Notes: generated by a model from the letters alone, not told the origin. A DNA stretch of 64,000 nucleotides from Clavibacter nebraskensis NCPPB 2581 (GCF_000355695.1 NC_020891.1:2999597-3063596), one strand, 5' to 3'; counted from the stretch's first letter, positions 33,347-42,373 are shown. Translations and numbers: made by a program.

Positions 33347-34708
33347 TCACATCCCACCGCCCGATCCGCCGGGCGGTGGGAGCGGGGCCCGCTCCGCCCG
33401 GTAGAGGTGGGACGCGACCGGCGTCGCCCCGTGGAGGAACCCGTGGAGCTCGTCCCGCGCCCGCTCCAGGAGCGGGGAACGTGAGGCGTCCATCTCGGTC
33501 GCCGTCGTCCGATACGTGCCCAGCTGGTGCGCGTCGAGTAGACCCGCCGATGCGGTCGGCCCGAACGCCGGGGCGCGCACCACGACGTCGTCGCCCGCGT
33601 CGCCGTCGGACGGGCGCCCGCCCCCGAGCGCGGGGACGGGATCGTCCGTGTGCTCCACCGCGACGCCGTCGATCCCCTGGCGGATCGGCAGCTGCCCGAC
33701 CGGGGAGCCGAACGTGAGCTCGTGGGTCACGTGGAAGCCGGGGGCGTCGCCCACGGATCGCGCGAGGATCCCGCCCATCGAGTAGCCGACGACGTAGACC
33801 TCGTCCTCCGCGGTCGCGCCGGCCTCGCGGAGCGCCGTCTCGGCCGCATGGACGGCGGATCCGCCCTCGGTGGCGAGCGCGGCGGCCGCCGAGGCCGGAT
33901 CGAAGTCCTCGCGGCCGGTGCGCGGATCCAGGGTCACCATGCCGCCGAGGTAGGCGACGAAGCGGCGGCGTCCGTCCGGCGCCCGGTACTCCTCGACGCG
34001 CATCTGCGGGGCGCCGGGGACCGGGTCGGGGATCCGGTCGGCGAGGTCCGCCAGGGTCGACGGCGCCGGGCGGAGGGCGTCGCGGCGGGCGCGGACGGTC
34101 GCGGGCGCGTCACGCAGGATGCCGACGGCGCCCAGCGCGGCGAGGAGGCCCGCGGCGGCCTCCCGCACGCCGTCGTCCCCCGCGGGGCGCGGCGGAAGGA
34201 GGCGCGTGGCCGACGCCGCGACGTCCGAGACGGCGTCCCGCAGGACGCCGGGGAGCATGATCCGGCCGAGCCCGTCGGGATGGAGGGCGAGCATGACGCC
34301 CACGCCCAGCAGCCGGAACCCGTCCGTCCCCACGCGGACGAGCTGGTCGCCGAGGCCACCCGGGGACGGGCGGGCGGCAGCCGTCGCACCGTCGCCCGCC
34401 ACGGAGCGGACGCAGCGGTCGACGTCCCGCTCGCCGTCCGCGTACTCGGCGGCGACCCGACGCAGGTCGGCGGCGAGCGCCCGCGCGTCGTGGGCGGCGG
34501 ACGACAGGAGACCGCGCGGGGCGTCGAGGCTCGCATCGTGGTCTCCCGCGATCGTGGCGACCAGCGGCGGCAGGGCGAGCGCACGGGCATGGTCGTCGAG
34601 CCGCCCGGCCTCGTCGTCGAGCCGCGCGGCGATGCGCGTGAGGGCGTCCGTCTCGACCGCGGTGCCGCCTCCCTCGGTGACGGTGAGCCCCGCGACCGCC
34701 GCGGTCAC
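33347..34708 (-). CDS. Lipase-like alpha/beta hydrolase with helical N-terminal domain
   Basis: A 453-residue protein. The first 230 residues are helical and Ala/Arg/Asp-rich, without signal peptide, resembling the helical N-termini of WXG-associated proteins. The C-terminal part has a hydrolase fold with nucleophile elbow VVGYSMGGILARS, preceded by YLGGMVTLDPRTGRED and followed by THELTFGSPVG and PVPALGGG. The GTG start overlaps the upstream WXG-like gene stop as GTGA, so the two are coupled. A secreted type VII-linked esterase is a possibility, unproven. Confidence 0.75.
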   Translation of the reverse strand: MTAAVAGLTVTEGGGTAVETDALTRIAARLDDEAGRLDDHARALALPPLVATIAGDHDASLDAPRGLLSSAAHDARALAADLRRVAAEYADGERDVDRCVRSVAGDGATAAARPSPGGLGDQLVRVGTDGFRLLGVGVMLALHPDGLGRIMLPGVLRDAVSDVAASATRLLPPRPAGDDGVREAAAGLLAALGAVGILRDAPATVRARRDALRPAPSTLADLADRIPDPVPGAPQMRVEEYRAPDGRRRFVAYLGGMVTLDPRTGREDFDPASAAAALATEGGSAVHAAETALREAGATAEDEVYVVGYSMGGILARSVGDAPGFHVTHELTFGSPVGQLPIRQGIDGVAVEHTDDPVPALGGGRPSDGDAGDDVVVRAPAFGPTASAGLLDAHQLGTYRTTATEMDASRSPLLERARDELHGFLHGATPVASHLYRAERAPLPPPGGSGGGM

Positions 34709-35031
34709 GCGTGCGCTCCGGCGCAGCCGGGCACCGAGCCGGCGGGGGGATGCGCGTCGTGGAGGAGGGTGCCGGCGAGCGCCACCCGGCCGGCGAGGTC
34801 GTCGAGGGCGCGGATGAAGGCGTCGTGCGCGCGTCCGGACCAGGACGGGTCGTCCCGGCAGGAGACGATGCCGCGGTGCGTCTCCGCCACCGCGTCGGCG
34901 ACGACGGCGAGCGCATGAGCGCGCGTCAGCGCCTCGGCGCGGAGCTGGCCGGGCGTGCTGCCGCCCTCCCTCCCCGTGCCTCCGAGCGGATCGCCCCCGC
35001 CCGCACCCCATCCGCCCGGCTCTTCCCGCAT
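34705..35031 (-). CDS. Small helical WXG100-like protein
   Basis: A 108-residue, mostly helical protein. After a Gly-rich start, two helices surround the turn DPSWSGRAHDAFIRALDDLAG near residues 60-80, a WxG motif with the spacing of ESX/WXG100 proteins. The C-terminus has one Cys. GGGAGAGG precedes the ATG at 35031. Its stop overlaps the GTG of the lipase-like gene. WXG proteins often form helical dimers with a partner's N-terminal domain. No EccC-type secretion genes are in the window. Confidence 0.68.
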   Translation of the reverse strand: MREEPGGWGAGGGDPLGGTGREGGSTPGQLRAEALTRAHALAVVADAVAETHRGIVSCRDDPSWSGRAHDAFIRALDDLAGRVALAGTLLHDAHPPAGSVPGCAGAHA

Positions 35032-35163
35032 CGCGTCCCGTCCTCTCCCGTCGGCCCGCATCGTGCGCTGCGGCGGGGACTGCGGGCCGCCGGACGCCGC
35101 ATCCGGGGGACGGAGGAGGGATCCGAGAGTGTGGGGAGGGACCGCAGCCGACAGAATGAGCGC

Positions 35164-35691
35164 ATGGGAGCCCCCGACACTCCGGACCCGACGGCCCCAC
35201 CCGTCTTCCGGATCGCCTTCGTCTGCACCGGCAACATCTGCCGCTCCCCGATGGCGGAGGTCGTCTTCCGCGACCTCGTGCAGCGCGCCGGGCACGCGGA
35301 TCGCGTTTCCGTGACGAGCGCCGGCACGGGCGACTGGCACGTGGGCGAGCAGGCGGACGCGCGCACGCTCGCGGCGCTCGAGCGCCACGGCCTGTCGGGA
35401 TCCGCGCACCGCGCCAAGCAGTTCGACCCGGACACGCTCCCCGACCTCGACCTGGTGGTCGTCTTCGACCGCGGCCAGGAGCGGACGCTGCGCCAGTGGG
35501 CCCGGACGGAGGCGGACCGGGCGAAGATCCACCTGCTGCTGTCGTTCGATCCTCCACAGGCCCACCTGCGGGACGTGCCCGACCCCTACTACACGGATGC
35601 GGCGATGTTCGATCGGGTTCTTGGGATGATAGACCGAGCCGCCCGGGCCCTCCTCGCGCAGGTGGAGCCCGGCATCCGTCCCCCCAGCTAG
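35164..35691 (+). CDS. Low-molecular-weight protein-tyrosine phosphatase
   Basis: A 175-residue cytoplasmic phosphatase. The P-loop CTGNICRSPM (Cys-x5-Arg-Ser) is near residue 21, and the catalytic Asp is in DVPDPYYTD near residue 140. About 13 extra residues precede the core. It removes phosphate from tyrosine residues, or acts on arginine phosphate in some relatives. CAGAAT ends 6 nt before the ATG, and no strong ribosome binding site is visible. It lies 13 nt upstream of purB, so the two are probably co-transcribed. Confidence 0.9.
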   Translation: MGAPDTPDPTAPPVFRIAFVCTGNICRSPMAEVVFRDLVQRAGHADRVSVTSAGTGDWHVGEQADARTLAALERHGLSGSAHRAKQFDPDTLPDLDLVVVFDRGQERTLRQWARTEADRAKIHLLLSFDPPQAHLRDVPDPYYTDAAMFDRVLGMIDRAARALLAQVEPGIRPPS

Positions 35692-35704
35692 GAGATCCCC
35701 CCGC

Positions 35705-37087
35705 ATGAGCCCGTTGCCCCCGCAGGTGCTGAGCCCCCTCGACGGCCGCTACGCCCCCGTCGTCACCGAGCTCGGCGAGCACCTCTCGGAGGCAGGCCTC
35801 AACCGGGCGCGCATCCACGTCGAGATCGAGTGGCTCATCCACCTCACCGACCGGTCGCTCCTCTCCTCCTCGCCGTTCACGGACGCGCAGAAGGCGGCGC
35901 TGCGCGAGGTCGTCGCGGGCTTCGGGCAGGAGCAGATCGACGCGCTCGCCCGCGTCGAGGCCGTCACCCGGCACGACGTGAAGGCCGTCGAGTACTTCGT
36001 GCGCGACCGCCTGGAGGAGCTCGGCCTCGGTCACGTCGCCGAGCTCACCCACTTCGCGTGCACCAGCGAGGACATCAACAACCTCTCCTACGCGCTCGTC
36101 ATCGACCGGGCCGTGCGCGAGGTGTGGCTGCCGAAGCTCGTCTCCGTCATCGGCGCGCTGCGCGAGCGGGCCCTCCTCTTCCGCGACGACGCCATGCTGT
36201 CGCGCACGCACGGTCAGCCGGCCACGCCCAGCACGCTCGGCAAGGAGCTCGCGGTGTTCGTGCACCGGCTCGAGCGCCTGCGGGCCGACGTGGAGGACGT
36301 CGAGGTGCTCGGCAAGTTCAGCGGCGCCACGGGCACGTTCGCGGCGCACCTCGCGGCCGACGCCGACGTCGACTGGCCGGCCGAGTCCCGCGCGTTCGTC
36401 ACGTCGCTCGGCCTCATGTGGAACCCGCTCACCACGCAGATCGAGTCGCACGACTGGCAGGCCGAGCTCTACACGCGCATCGCGCACGTCAACCGGGTGC
36501 TGCACAACCTCTGCACCGACGTGTGGACCTACATCTCCATGGGGTACTTCCGTCAGATCCCGCAGGCGGGCGCCACCGGGTCGTCGACCATGCCGCACAA
36601 GATCAACCCCATCCGGTTCGAGAACGCCGAGGCGAACCTCGAGCTGTCGGACGCGCTGCTCGACTCGCTCGCGTCGACGCTCGTCACCTCGCGGCTGCAG
36701 CGCGACCTCACCGACTCGACGACGCAGCGCAACGTCGGCGTCGCGCTCGGCCACTCGCTGCTGGCGCTCGACAACATCGGGCGCGGACTCCTCGAGATCG
36801 ACGTCGACCGGGCGCTGCTCGCGGCCGACCTCGACGCGAACTGGGAGATCCTCGGCGAGGCGATCCAGACGGTCATCCGGGCGGAGATCGTCGCCGGGCG
36901 CAGCTCCATCAGCGACCCGTACGCGGTGCTCAAGGAGCTCACGCGCGGCAAGCGCGTCGGACGCGACGAGATGCGGTCGTTCGTCTCCGGGCTCGACATC
37001 GGCGATGCCGCCAAGGCACGGCTCCTCGAGCTGACCCCCGCCGGGTACGCGGGGCTCGCGTCGGAGCTGGTCGACCACATCCTCTGA
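35705..37087 (+). CDS. purB: Adenylosuccinate lyase
   Basis: A 460-residue homotetrameric enzyme of the fumarase/aspartase superfamily. It cleaves adenylosuccinate to AMP, and SAICAR to AICAR, in purine synthesis. The superfamily signature GSSTMPHKINPIRFENAEAN is seen near residue 297, the region SRTHGQPATPSTLGKELA near 163, and FACTSEDINNLSYAL near 118. Length is normal. TAGGAG, overlapping the stop codon of the preceding phosphatase gene, serves as ribosome binding site. A hairpin terminator follows. Confidence 0.95.
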   Translation: MSPLPPQVLSPLDGRYAPVVTELGEHLSEAGLNRARIHVEIEWLIHLTDRSLLSSSPFTDAQKAALREVVAGFGQEQIDALARVEAVTRHDVKAVEYFVRDRLEELGLGHVAELTHFACTSEDINNLSYALVIDRAVREVWLPKLVSVIGALRERALLFRDDAMLSRTHGQPATPSTLGKELAVFVHRLERLRADVEDVEVLGKFSGATGTFAAHLAADADVDWPAESRAFVTSLGLMWNPLTTQIESHDWQAELYTRIAHVNRVLHNLCTDVWTYISMGYFRQIPQAGATGSSTMPHKINPIRFENAEANLELSDALLDSLASTLVTSRLQRDLTDSTTQRNVGVALGHSLLALDNIGRGLLEIDVDRALLAADLDANWEILGEAIQTVIRAEIVAGRSSISDPYAVLKELTRGKRVGRDEMRSFVSGLDIGDAAKARLLELTPAGYAGLASELVDHIL

Positions 37088-37097
37088 GGCCGGGCAT

Positions 37098-37125
37098 CGG
37101 GATCCCCGTCGGGGCGGGGATCCCG
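37098..37125. terminator. Hairpin terminator after purB
   Basis: CGGGATCCCC (37098-37107) pairs with GGGGATCCCG (37116-37125) around an 8-nt loop, between purB and a convergent membrane gene. The stem includes the abundant GGATCC hexamer. Confidence 0.6.
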
Positions 37126-37169
37126 GCGGGGCTCAGCGGGGAGATCGAGCCGGGGCGGATCCCGGCGTC

Positions 37170-37439
37170 TCAGTGGCGGGTGGGCCGGTCCGGGTGGTCC
37201 TGCTCGTCCATGTCCAGCAGCTCGTCGCGGTTCGGCTTGAACGACAGGGCGAGCATGGCGAGCATCACGAGGGCGCCGATGAAGGCGACTCCCGTGAACA
37301 CGATCACGACCGTCCACGACTGCGCGTCGCCCGGCCGCGTGCTGAGCGCCACGATGAGGCCGACGAACGCGGCGAGCGCCGCCGCGATGCCGAGCAGCTC
37401 GGCGGGGCGCATGCGGTCCTTGCGGATGTCAGAAGTCAC
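37170..37439 (-). CDS. Small two-helix membrane protein
   Basis: An 89-residue protein with helices at about 12-32 and 41-65, a basic N-terminus and a charged C-terminal tail (RDELLDMDEQDHPDRPTRH). No family was recognised. It starts at GTG 37439, just 2 nt after the stop of the upstream HdeD-like gene. There is no strong ribosome binding site, so it should rely on translational coupling. It is probably part of the same functional unit. Confidence 0.68.
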   Translation of the reverse strand: MTSDIRKDRMRPAELLGIAAALAAFVGLIVALSTRPGDAQSWTVVIVFTGVAFIGALVMLAMLALSFKPNRDELLDMDEQDHPDRPTRH

Positions 37440-37441
37440 GG

Positions 37442-38116
37442 TCAGCTCGCGCTCTCGGTGGTCGTGGGGGCTGCCGCCGCGGAGGTCGCGGTGGGCGTGG
37501 AGGTGCCCCATTTCATGCTCAGGGCGGCGATGACCAGGAAGACCCCGACGATCGCCGCGTAGGCGCCCAGGAGGCCGACGGCCACGACGGGCGCGGTGAG
37601 CTGGCCCTCGCGCTGCTCGACCCCGCCGTACTGGACGACGAGGTCCGGCGGCACCAGGAGGAAGGCGACGGCGAGCACCACGGTGAGCGCGCCGGCGGTG
37701 ATCGCGTCGGTGGCGCCCGGCACACGGCCGCGGGAGCGCAGGCCGGCGACGAGCTCCAGGAACCCGGTGACGACGGCCCAGATGCTCACGACGTAGAGGA
37801 GGACGAGCACGCCGCCGCCGCGGGCGAGCAGCGCGGCGACGCCGGCCACGACCGTGATCGCGCCCTGGGCGACGGCGCTCATGCGGAGCCGGGCGGCGGG
37901 ACCGCGGAGGGCGCGCGCGCCGAGGACCGTGGTGATCAGGCCGGAGAGGATCGCGAAGACGCCGAACGCCACGAGGCCGAGGGCCGGCGAGTGGTCGCTC
38001 GAGAAGGTGATGAACGCGCCGAGCGCGAGGGCGGGCAGTGCGCGCAGGAGGAGCACGGGCCAGTACGCCGCCCGGAACGTCAGCTCGTCCTCGGACACGG
38101 CAGCCTCTCTCTCCAT
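37442..38116 (-). CDS. HdeD-like (DUF308) membrane protein
   Basis: A 224-residue integral membrane protein with about six helices, resembling HdeD/DUF308: short repeated pairs of helices with GLVAFGVFAILSGLITTVLG and LYVVSIWAVVTGFLELVAGL. The C-terminal tail is Thr/Ala/Ser-rich. E. coli HdeD is linked to acid stress, but the role here is unknown. TAGGCT at 38124-38129 ends 7 nt before ATG 38116, supporting that start over an internal GTG. Co-transcribed with the small membrane gene downstream. Confidence 0.75.
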   Translation of the reverse strand: MEREAAVSEDELTFRAAYWPVLLLRALPALALGAFITFSSDHSPALGLVAFGVFAILSGLITTVLGARALRGPAARLRMSAVAQGAITVVAGVAALLARGGGVLVLLYVVSIWAVVTGFLELVAGLRSRGRVPGATDAITAGALTVVLAVAFLLVPPDLVVQYGGVEQREGQLTAPVVAVGLLGAYAAIVGVFLVIAALSMKWGTSTPTATSAAAAPTTTESAS

Positions 38117-38192
38117 CCGGGCCAGCCTACTCGGTGGGTTCCTGGGCGGATGCTCGGCCGGACGCCGCGGTGACGGTCCCGCCGGGCTGGCC

Positions 38193-38198
38193 TAGGCT
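38193..38198 (+). promoter_or_regulatory. -10 hexamer TAGGCT for the 38-residue gene
   Basis: TAGGCT ends 6 nt before the GTG at 38205, the same spacing as at ten other genes in the window. Confidence 0.6.
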
Positions 38199-38204
38199 CG
38201 ACGC

Positions 38205-38321
38205 GTGACGAGTCCCCTCCCCCGTCTGGCCGCCGCGGCGACCGGTGCGGTCGTCGGGCTCGCGGTCGTCTGCGCCGTGGGCGTGGCCTGCGGGATCGTC
38301 TACGCGAACCGGGCGTTCTGA
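38205..38321 (+). CDS. 38-residue single-helix membrane microprotein
   Basis: A short frame from GTG 38205 to TGA 38321. Residues about 9-32 form one hydrophobic helix (ATGAVVGLAVVCAVGVACG, with two Cys), with an N-terminal Pro/Arg stretch and a C-terminal YANRAF. No family is known to me. The TAGGCT hexamer 6 nt upstream is the main evidence that it is expressed, as a leaderless message. It is the shortest gene proposed here and may regulate a membrane neighbour. Confidence 0.5.
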   Translation: MTSPLPRLAAAATGAVVGLAVVCAVGVACGIVYANRAF

Positions 38322-38441
38322 GGCGCGACGGCCCCGCGGCCGCCGGCCCGGGATCCGCGCGTCGGGCCCGCCCGATCCGCCGCTCCGCGCGACGCGCACC
38401 CGCGCCCCGCAACCCGCAACCCGCAACCGAGAGGCCCCGCC

Positions 38442-39326
38442 GTGCCCCAGCCCGAGACCGCGCCGCGGCCCGCCCCCGAGAGCGGCCGGACGGCAGGCGG
38501 GTTCATCCCCGTCGACCGCGCCGTCGTCGCCGCCCCCGAGGGCGCCGCGGAGGCCCTCGCCCGTCGCGACCGGCTCGCGCTCGGCATCGACATCGGCGGC
38601 ACGACGCTCAAGGCGGGCATCGTCGACACCACCACGGGGATCCGGCTCACCGAGCGCATGACCGTGGCGAAGCCCGTCGGCGGCGAGCCCGAGGACATCG
38701 CGGACGTGATCGCCGAGATCGTGCTGGCGCTGACGCCCGAGGAGGACCTGCCCGTGGGCGTCGGCGTCCCTGGCATCGTGCGGGACGGGATCGTGCGCTC
38801 CTCCGCCCACATCTCCGACCGCTGGCTCGGCATGGACGCGCGCACCGCCATCCGCGAGCGCAGCGGGATCGACGTGCTCACCGTCAACGACGCCGACGCC
38901 GCCGGGGTGGCGGAGCTCGAGTACGGCGTGCTGCAGGGCCGCGGCGGCCTCGTGATCCTCACGACGCTCGGCACCGGCATCGGCACGGCGCTGCTGCACG
39001 ACGGCACGCTGATCCCGAACAGCGAGCTCGGCCACGTCCACATCGACGGCGGCGACTACGAGATGCAGGCCGCGTTCTCCGCGGTGCGACGCGAGGGGCT
39101 GACCTTCGAGGAGTGGGCGGCGCGGCTGGAGCTGTACTACCGGCACCTCGAGTCGATCATGTCGCCCGACCTCATCGTGGTAGGCGGCGCGGCGGCGCAC
39201 GAGTTCGGGCGCTTCTCCGGCTTCCTGCACCTCGACACCGAGATCATCGCGGCGAGCCGGGGCAACGACGCCGGGCTGGTGGGCGCGGCGCTGCTCGCGC
39301 ACCGGGCAGGTGTCGCGCCCGACTGA
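38442..39326 (+). CDS. ppgK: Polyphosphate glucokinase (ROK family)
   Basis: A 294-residue kinase that phosphorylates glucose with polyphosphate, and usually ATP, in the cytoplasm. After a 46-residue Pro/Ala-rich extension the phosphate-binding motif GIDIGGTTLKAGIVD appears. It is followed by GVGVPGIV, the second phosphate motif TLGTGIGTALL, NSELGHVHIDGG and the ending LIVVGGAAAHEFGRF. Spacing and the WAARLELYYRHLESIMSPD segment match actinobacterial PPGK. GAGAGG precedes the GTG at 38442. It is monocistronic. Confidence 0.9.
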   Translation: MPQPETAPRPAPESGRTAGGFIPVDRAVVAAPEGAAEALARRDRLALGIDIGGTTLKAGIVDTTTGIRLTERMTVAKPVGGEPEDIADVIAEIVLALTPEEDLPVGVGVPGIVRDGIVRSSAHISDRWLGMDARTAIRERSGIDVLTVNDADAAGVAELEYGVLQGRGGLVILTTLGTGIGTALLHDGTLIPNSELGHVHIDGGDYEMQAAFSAVRREGLTFEEWAARLELYYRHLESIMSPDLIVVGGAAAHEFGRFSGFLHLDTEIIAASRGNDAGLVGAALLAHRAGVAPD

Positions 39327-39397
39327 TCCGGCTCCGCGCGGTCCCGGCGGGCCCCGCCCCCATGACCGTGCGCGACCCCGTCCGGCAGACTGGCGCC

Positions 39398-40513
39398 ATG
39401 AGCACCGCCGCTCCCCGCCCGCTGCGCGTCGTCGTGTCGCCCGACTCGCTCACCGGATCCGCGACCGCCGTCCAGGCCGCCCGGGCCCTCCGTCGCGGCT
39501 GGCTCCGCGCCCGACCCGACGACGAGGTGGTGATCGCGCCCATGGCCGACGGCGGTCAGGGCACGCTCGACGTGCTCGACGCGGCCGTCCCGGGGGCGCG
39601 GCGCATGCCCGTCCGCGTCACCGGACCCGACGACCGGCCGGTCGACGCGCACTGGCTCCACCTGCCCGACGGCACGGGCGTCGTGGAGGTCGCGTCGACG
39701 AGCGGGATCACGCTGCTAGATCCGCTCCGCCCGCTCACCGCCCACACCCGCGGCTTCGGCCAGGCGATCCGCGCGGCGCTGGATGCCGGCGTCCCGCGCC
39801 TGCTGCTCGCGCTCGGCGGCAGCTCCTCGACGGACGGCGGCGTCGGCGCGCTGCGGGAGCTGGGCGCGCGGGCGATCCACGCCGACGGCTCCCCGGCCGG
39901 CGACGGCGGCGGCGCGCTCGCGGGCATCGCGTCGCTGGACCTCTCCGGGCTCCGGGCGCTCCCGGCGGGCGGCGCCTGGATCCTCGGCGACGTCCGCGCT
40001 CCCCTCACCGGGCCCGCGGGCGCCGCCGCCGTCTACGGTCCGCAGAAGGGCGCGACGCCGGCGGACGTCCGCGCGCTCGACGCCGGCCTCGCGCACCTCG
40101 CCGGCCTGCTCGGCGTGGATCCGGCCACCGCGGGTGCGGGTGCGGCGGGCGGCACGGCGGCGGGCCTCGTCGCGTGGGGTGCCGTGGTGGGATCCGGATC
40201 CGCCGGCGTGGCCGACGCGATCGGACTGGCCGGCCTCGTCTCGGGCGCCGACGTCGTGATCACCGGCGAGGGACGCTTCGACGCGCAGTCCCGGACGGGC
40301 AAGGTCGCCTCGCACGTGCTCGACCTCGCCCGGGCGCACGCGACCGCGGCGATCCTCGTCGCGGGCTCCGTGGCCGCCCCCACCGACGGGTTCGCGGCCG
40401 CGCGCTCCCTCACCGACCTCGCCGGATCCGGGGACGCCGCGCGCGCGGACGCCGTCACCTGGCTCGAGCGCGCCGCGGAGGACGTGGCCCGTGGACGCGC
40501 GTGGACGGGCTGA
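39398..40513 (+). CDS. Glycerate kinase, GlxK-type
   Basis: A 371-residue type I glycerate kinase that phosphorylates D-glycerate. Conserved stretches are VVVSPDSLTGSATAVQAARAL at the N-terminus, VIAPMADGGQGTLDVL, ALGGSSSTDGG, YGPQKGAT and the C-terminal ITGEGRFDAQSRTGKV. Length is normal. CAGACT ends 6 nt before the ATG at 39398. It is monocistronic, ending 15 nt before the stop of the convergent glycosyltransferase gene. Confidence 0.9.
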   Translation: MSTAAPRPLRVVVSPDSLTGSATAVQAARALRRGWLRARPDDEVVIAPMADGGQGTLDVLDAAVPGARRMPVRVTGPDDRPVDAHWLHLPDGTGVVEVASTSGITLLDPLRPLTAHTRGFGQAIRAALDAGVPRLLLALGGSSSTDGGVGALRELGARAIHADGSPAGDGGGALAGIASLDLSGLRALPAGGAWILGDVRAPLTGPAGAAAVYGPQKGATPADVRALDAGLAHLAGLLGVDPATAGAGAAGGTAAGLVAWGAVVGSGSAGVADAIGLAGLVSGADVVITGEGRFDAQSRTGKVASHVLDLARAHATAAILVAGSVAAPTDGFAAARSLTDLAGSGDAARADAVTWLERAAEDVARGRAWTG

Positions 40514-40528
40514 GGCGGCCGCCCCGGC

Positions 40529-41752
40529 TCAGTCCCGCGAGCCCGCCACCGGCTCAGCGCGTCCACCGGCACCCGCCGCCCGCTCCCGCAGCGCCCGGTA
40601 CTCCTCCGCCACGTCCGCCGCCGCGACGTCCCAGGTGCGCCCGGCCGCGTGGGCCCGCGCCGAGGCCGAGAGCCGCGCGAGCGCGGGCCGGTCGGCGAGC
40701 AGGTCGCGGATGGCCCGGGCCCAGTCGGCGGGATCCCGCGAGGCCACGAACACACCGCTCACGCCCTCCCGCACCGAGTCGACGAGCCCCTCCGTCCGCG
40801 ACGCGACGACGGGCGTGCCGCACGCCGCGGCCTCGACCGCCACGAGCCCGTAGGTCTCCGCGGCCGACGGCATGAGCGCGAGGTGTGCACCAGCGAGCGT
40901 CCGCGCGGTCGCCGCCCGGTCGAGCGCGCCCGCGAAGACCACGTCGTCCTCGAGGCCGAGCGAGCGCACGAGCGCGTGCAGGCTCGCCACGTACGCGTTC
41001 CGGCCGGGCGAGACCCCGCCGGCGATCACGAGCAGGGGCCGGGTCGCGGGATCCATGAGGGCGAGGGCCCGCAGAGCCACGTCCTGCCCCTTGAGCGGCT
41101 GGATCCGCCCGAGCAGCACGATCCGCACCCGCCCGCCGCCGTCGCGGCCCGACGGCTCCCGCAGGAACGACTCCTCCACACCCGGCGCCACGACGTGCAC
41201 GTCCGCGGGATCCGCGTCGTACGCCTCCACGAGCAGCCGCTTCTCCGACTCCGCCGACGCGACCACGAGGTCCGACGCGCGCACCAGCCGCCCCTCGTCC
41301 GCGAGCCGCGACGCCGGTTCCGGGGTGTCCCCCGCCACGAGCCGGCGGTTCTTGCCCGCGGAGACCGAGTGCAGCGTCAGCACGTGCGGCACGCCCCACG
41401 CGCGGGCGACCGGCAGCGCCGCGACGGCCGACAGCCAGTAGTGCGCGTGCACGACGTCCGCCGGCGGCAACGCGGCGAGCGCGTCCGCGAACGCGTCCGT
41501 GATCCCGGGCAGCTCCTCCTTCGCGAGCGGCCCCGCCGGTCCCGCCCGCAGCGCGAGCAGCTCGACGCCCGGCGCGACGGGCAGCACCGCCGGGTCGGCC
41601 GGATCCGTCGCGCGCGTGATCAGCCGCACCTCGTGCCCCTGCCGCCCGAGGCTCCGCGCGAGCTCCAGCAGGTAGACATTGAGCCCGCCGGCGTCGCCGG
41701 TGCTGGGCTTCTGGATCGGCGACGTGTGCAGCGAGACGAACGCGATCCTCAT
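40529..41752 (-). CDS. Glycosyltransferase family 4, MshA-like
   Basis: A 407-residue GT-B enzyme. The opening RIAFVSLHTSPIQKPSTGDA followed by GGLNVYL, the ADVVHAHYW segment and the acceptor region TLHSVSAGKNRRL with GDTPEPASR closely follow MshA, which joins GlcNAc to inositol 3-phosphate in mycothiol synthesis. The C-terminal nucleotide domain has LLGRIQPLKGQDVAL and MPSAAETYGLVAVEAAACGTPVV. MshA identity is likely but a paralogue is possible. TAGGAT at 41759-41764 ends 6 nt before the ATG. Confidence 0.85.
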   Translation of the reverse strand: MRIAFVSLHTSPIQKPSTGDAGGLNVYLLELARSLGRQGHEVRLITRATDPADPAVLPVAPGVELLALRAGPAGPLAKEELPGITDAFADALAALPPADVVHAHYWLSAVAALPVARAWGVPHVLTLHSVSAGKNRRLVAGDTPEPASRLADEGRLVRASDLVVASAESEKRLLVEAYDADPADVHVVAPGVEESFLREPSGRDGGGRVRIVLLGRIQPLKGQDVALRALALMDPATRPLLVIAGGVSPGRNAYVASLHALVRSLGLEDDVVFAGALDRAATARTLAGAHLALMPSAAETYGLVAVEAAACGTPVVASRTEGLVDSVREGVSGVFVASRDPADWARAIRDLLADRPALARLSASARAHAAGRTWDVAAADVAEEYRALRERAAGAGGRAEPVAGSRD

Positions 41753-41933
41753 GCGCCGATCCTACGAGCGGGTGCCGCGCCGAGCCCCTGGCGCGACGCC
41801 CGTCCGGATCGCGACGCCGCCCGGACGGGGGCGGTGCGACGGGCCCCCGATCCGGGAGAATGGGGGGATGCGGTCGCCCGTCCGCAACCCGACCACCTCC
41901 CCCTGCCCGGGGAGAGCCCCTCTGGAGGCCCGC

Positions 41934-42323
41934 ATGATGCGACCCGCCGGCCCCGCGACCATGCAGATCGGCGAGCTCGCCGAGCGCACCGGCCTGTCGC
42001 ACCGCACGCTCCGCCACTACGACGAGACCGGCCTCCTGCGCCCGTCCGGCCGCTCCGACGGCGGCTTCCGCCTCTACACCGACGAGGACCTGGAGCGCCT
42101 CCTCCTCATCCGCCGGATGAAGCCGCTCGGCTTTTCGCTCGAGGAGATGATGCGCCTGCTCGAGGTCTCCGACGCCCTCGACGCCGCCGGCCCCGACGAC
42201 GACACCGCCTCCCTGCGGGCGGATCTCGCCGCCTTCGTCGCCGACGCCGAGGAGCGCCGCCGCCGCCTCGCCGAGCACCTCGCGATGGCCGACGAGTTCC
42301 TCGACCGCCTCCGCGCGCGCTGA
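41934..42323 (+). CDS. MerR family transcriptional regulator
   Basis: A 129-residue regulator. The winged helix is MQIGELAERTGLSHRTLRHY and DETGLLRPSGRSDGGFRLYT, followed by a helical dimerisation domain (RMKPLGFSLEEMMRLLEV) and a coiled tail. No conserved Cys is present for metal binding, so the inducer is unknown. Start options are ATG 41868, 41934 and 41961. 41934 is chosen because TGGAGG lies 6 nt upstream, while GAGAAT ahead of 41868 may be the -10. It is 62 nt upstream of prfC. Confidence 0.88.
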   Translation: MMRPAGPATMQIGELAERTGLSHRTLRHYDETGLLRPSGRSDGGFRLYTDEDLERLLLIRRMKPLGFSLEEMMRLLEVSDALDAAGPDDDTASLRADLAAFVADAEERRRRLAEHLAMADEFLDRLRAR

Positions 42324-42373
42324 CCCGGAGGCCGCGCACGCGCCCCGGCGCGGACCCTCACGCGACGGCCTCG

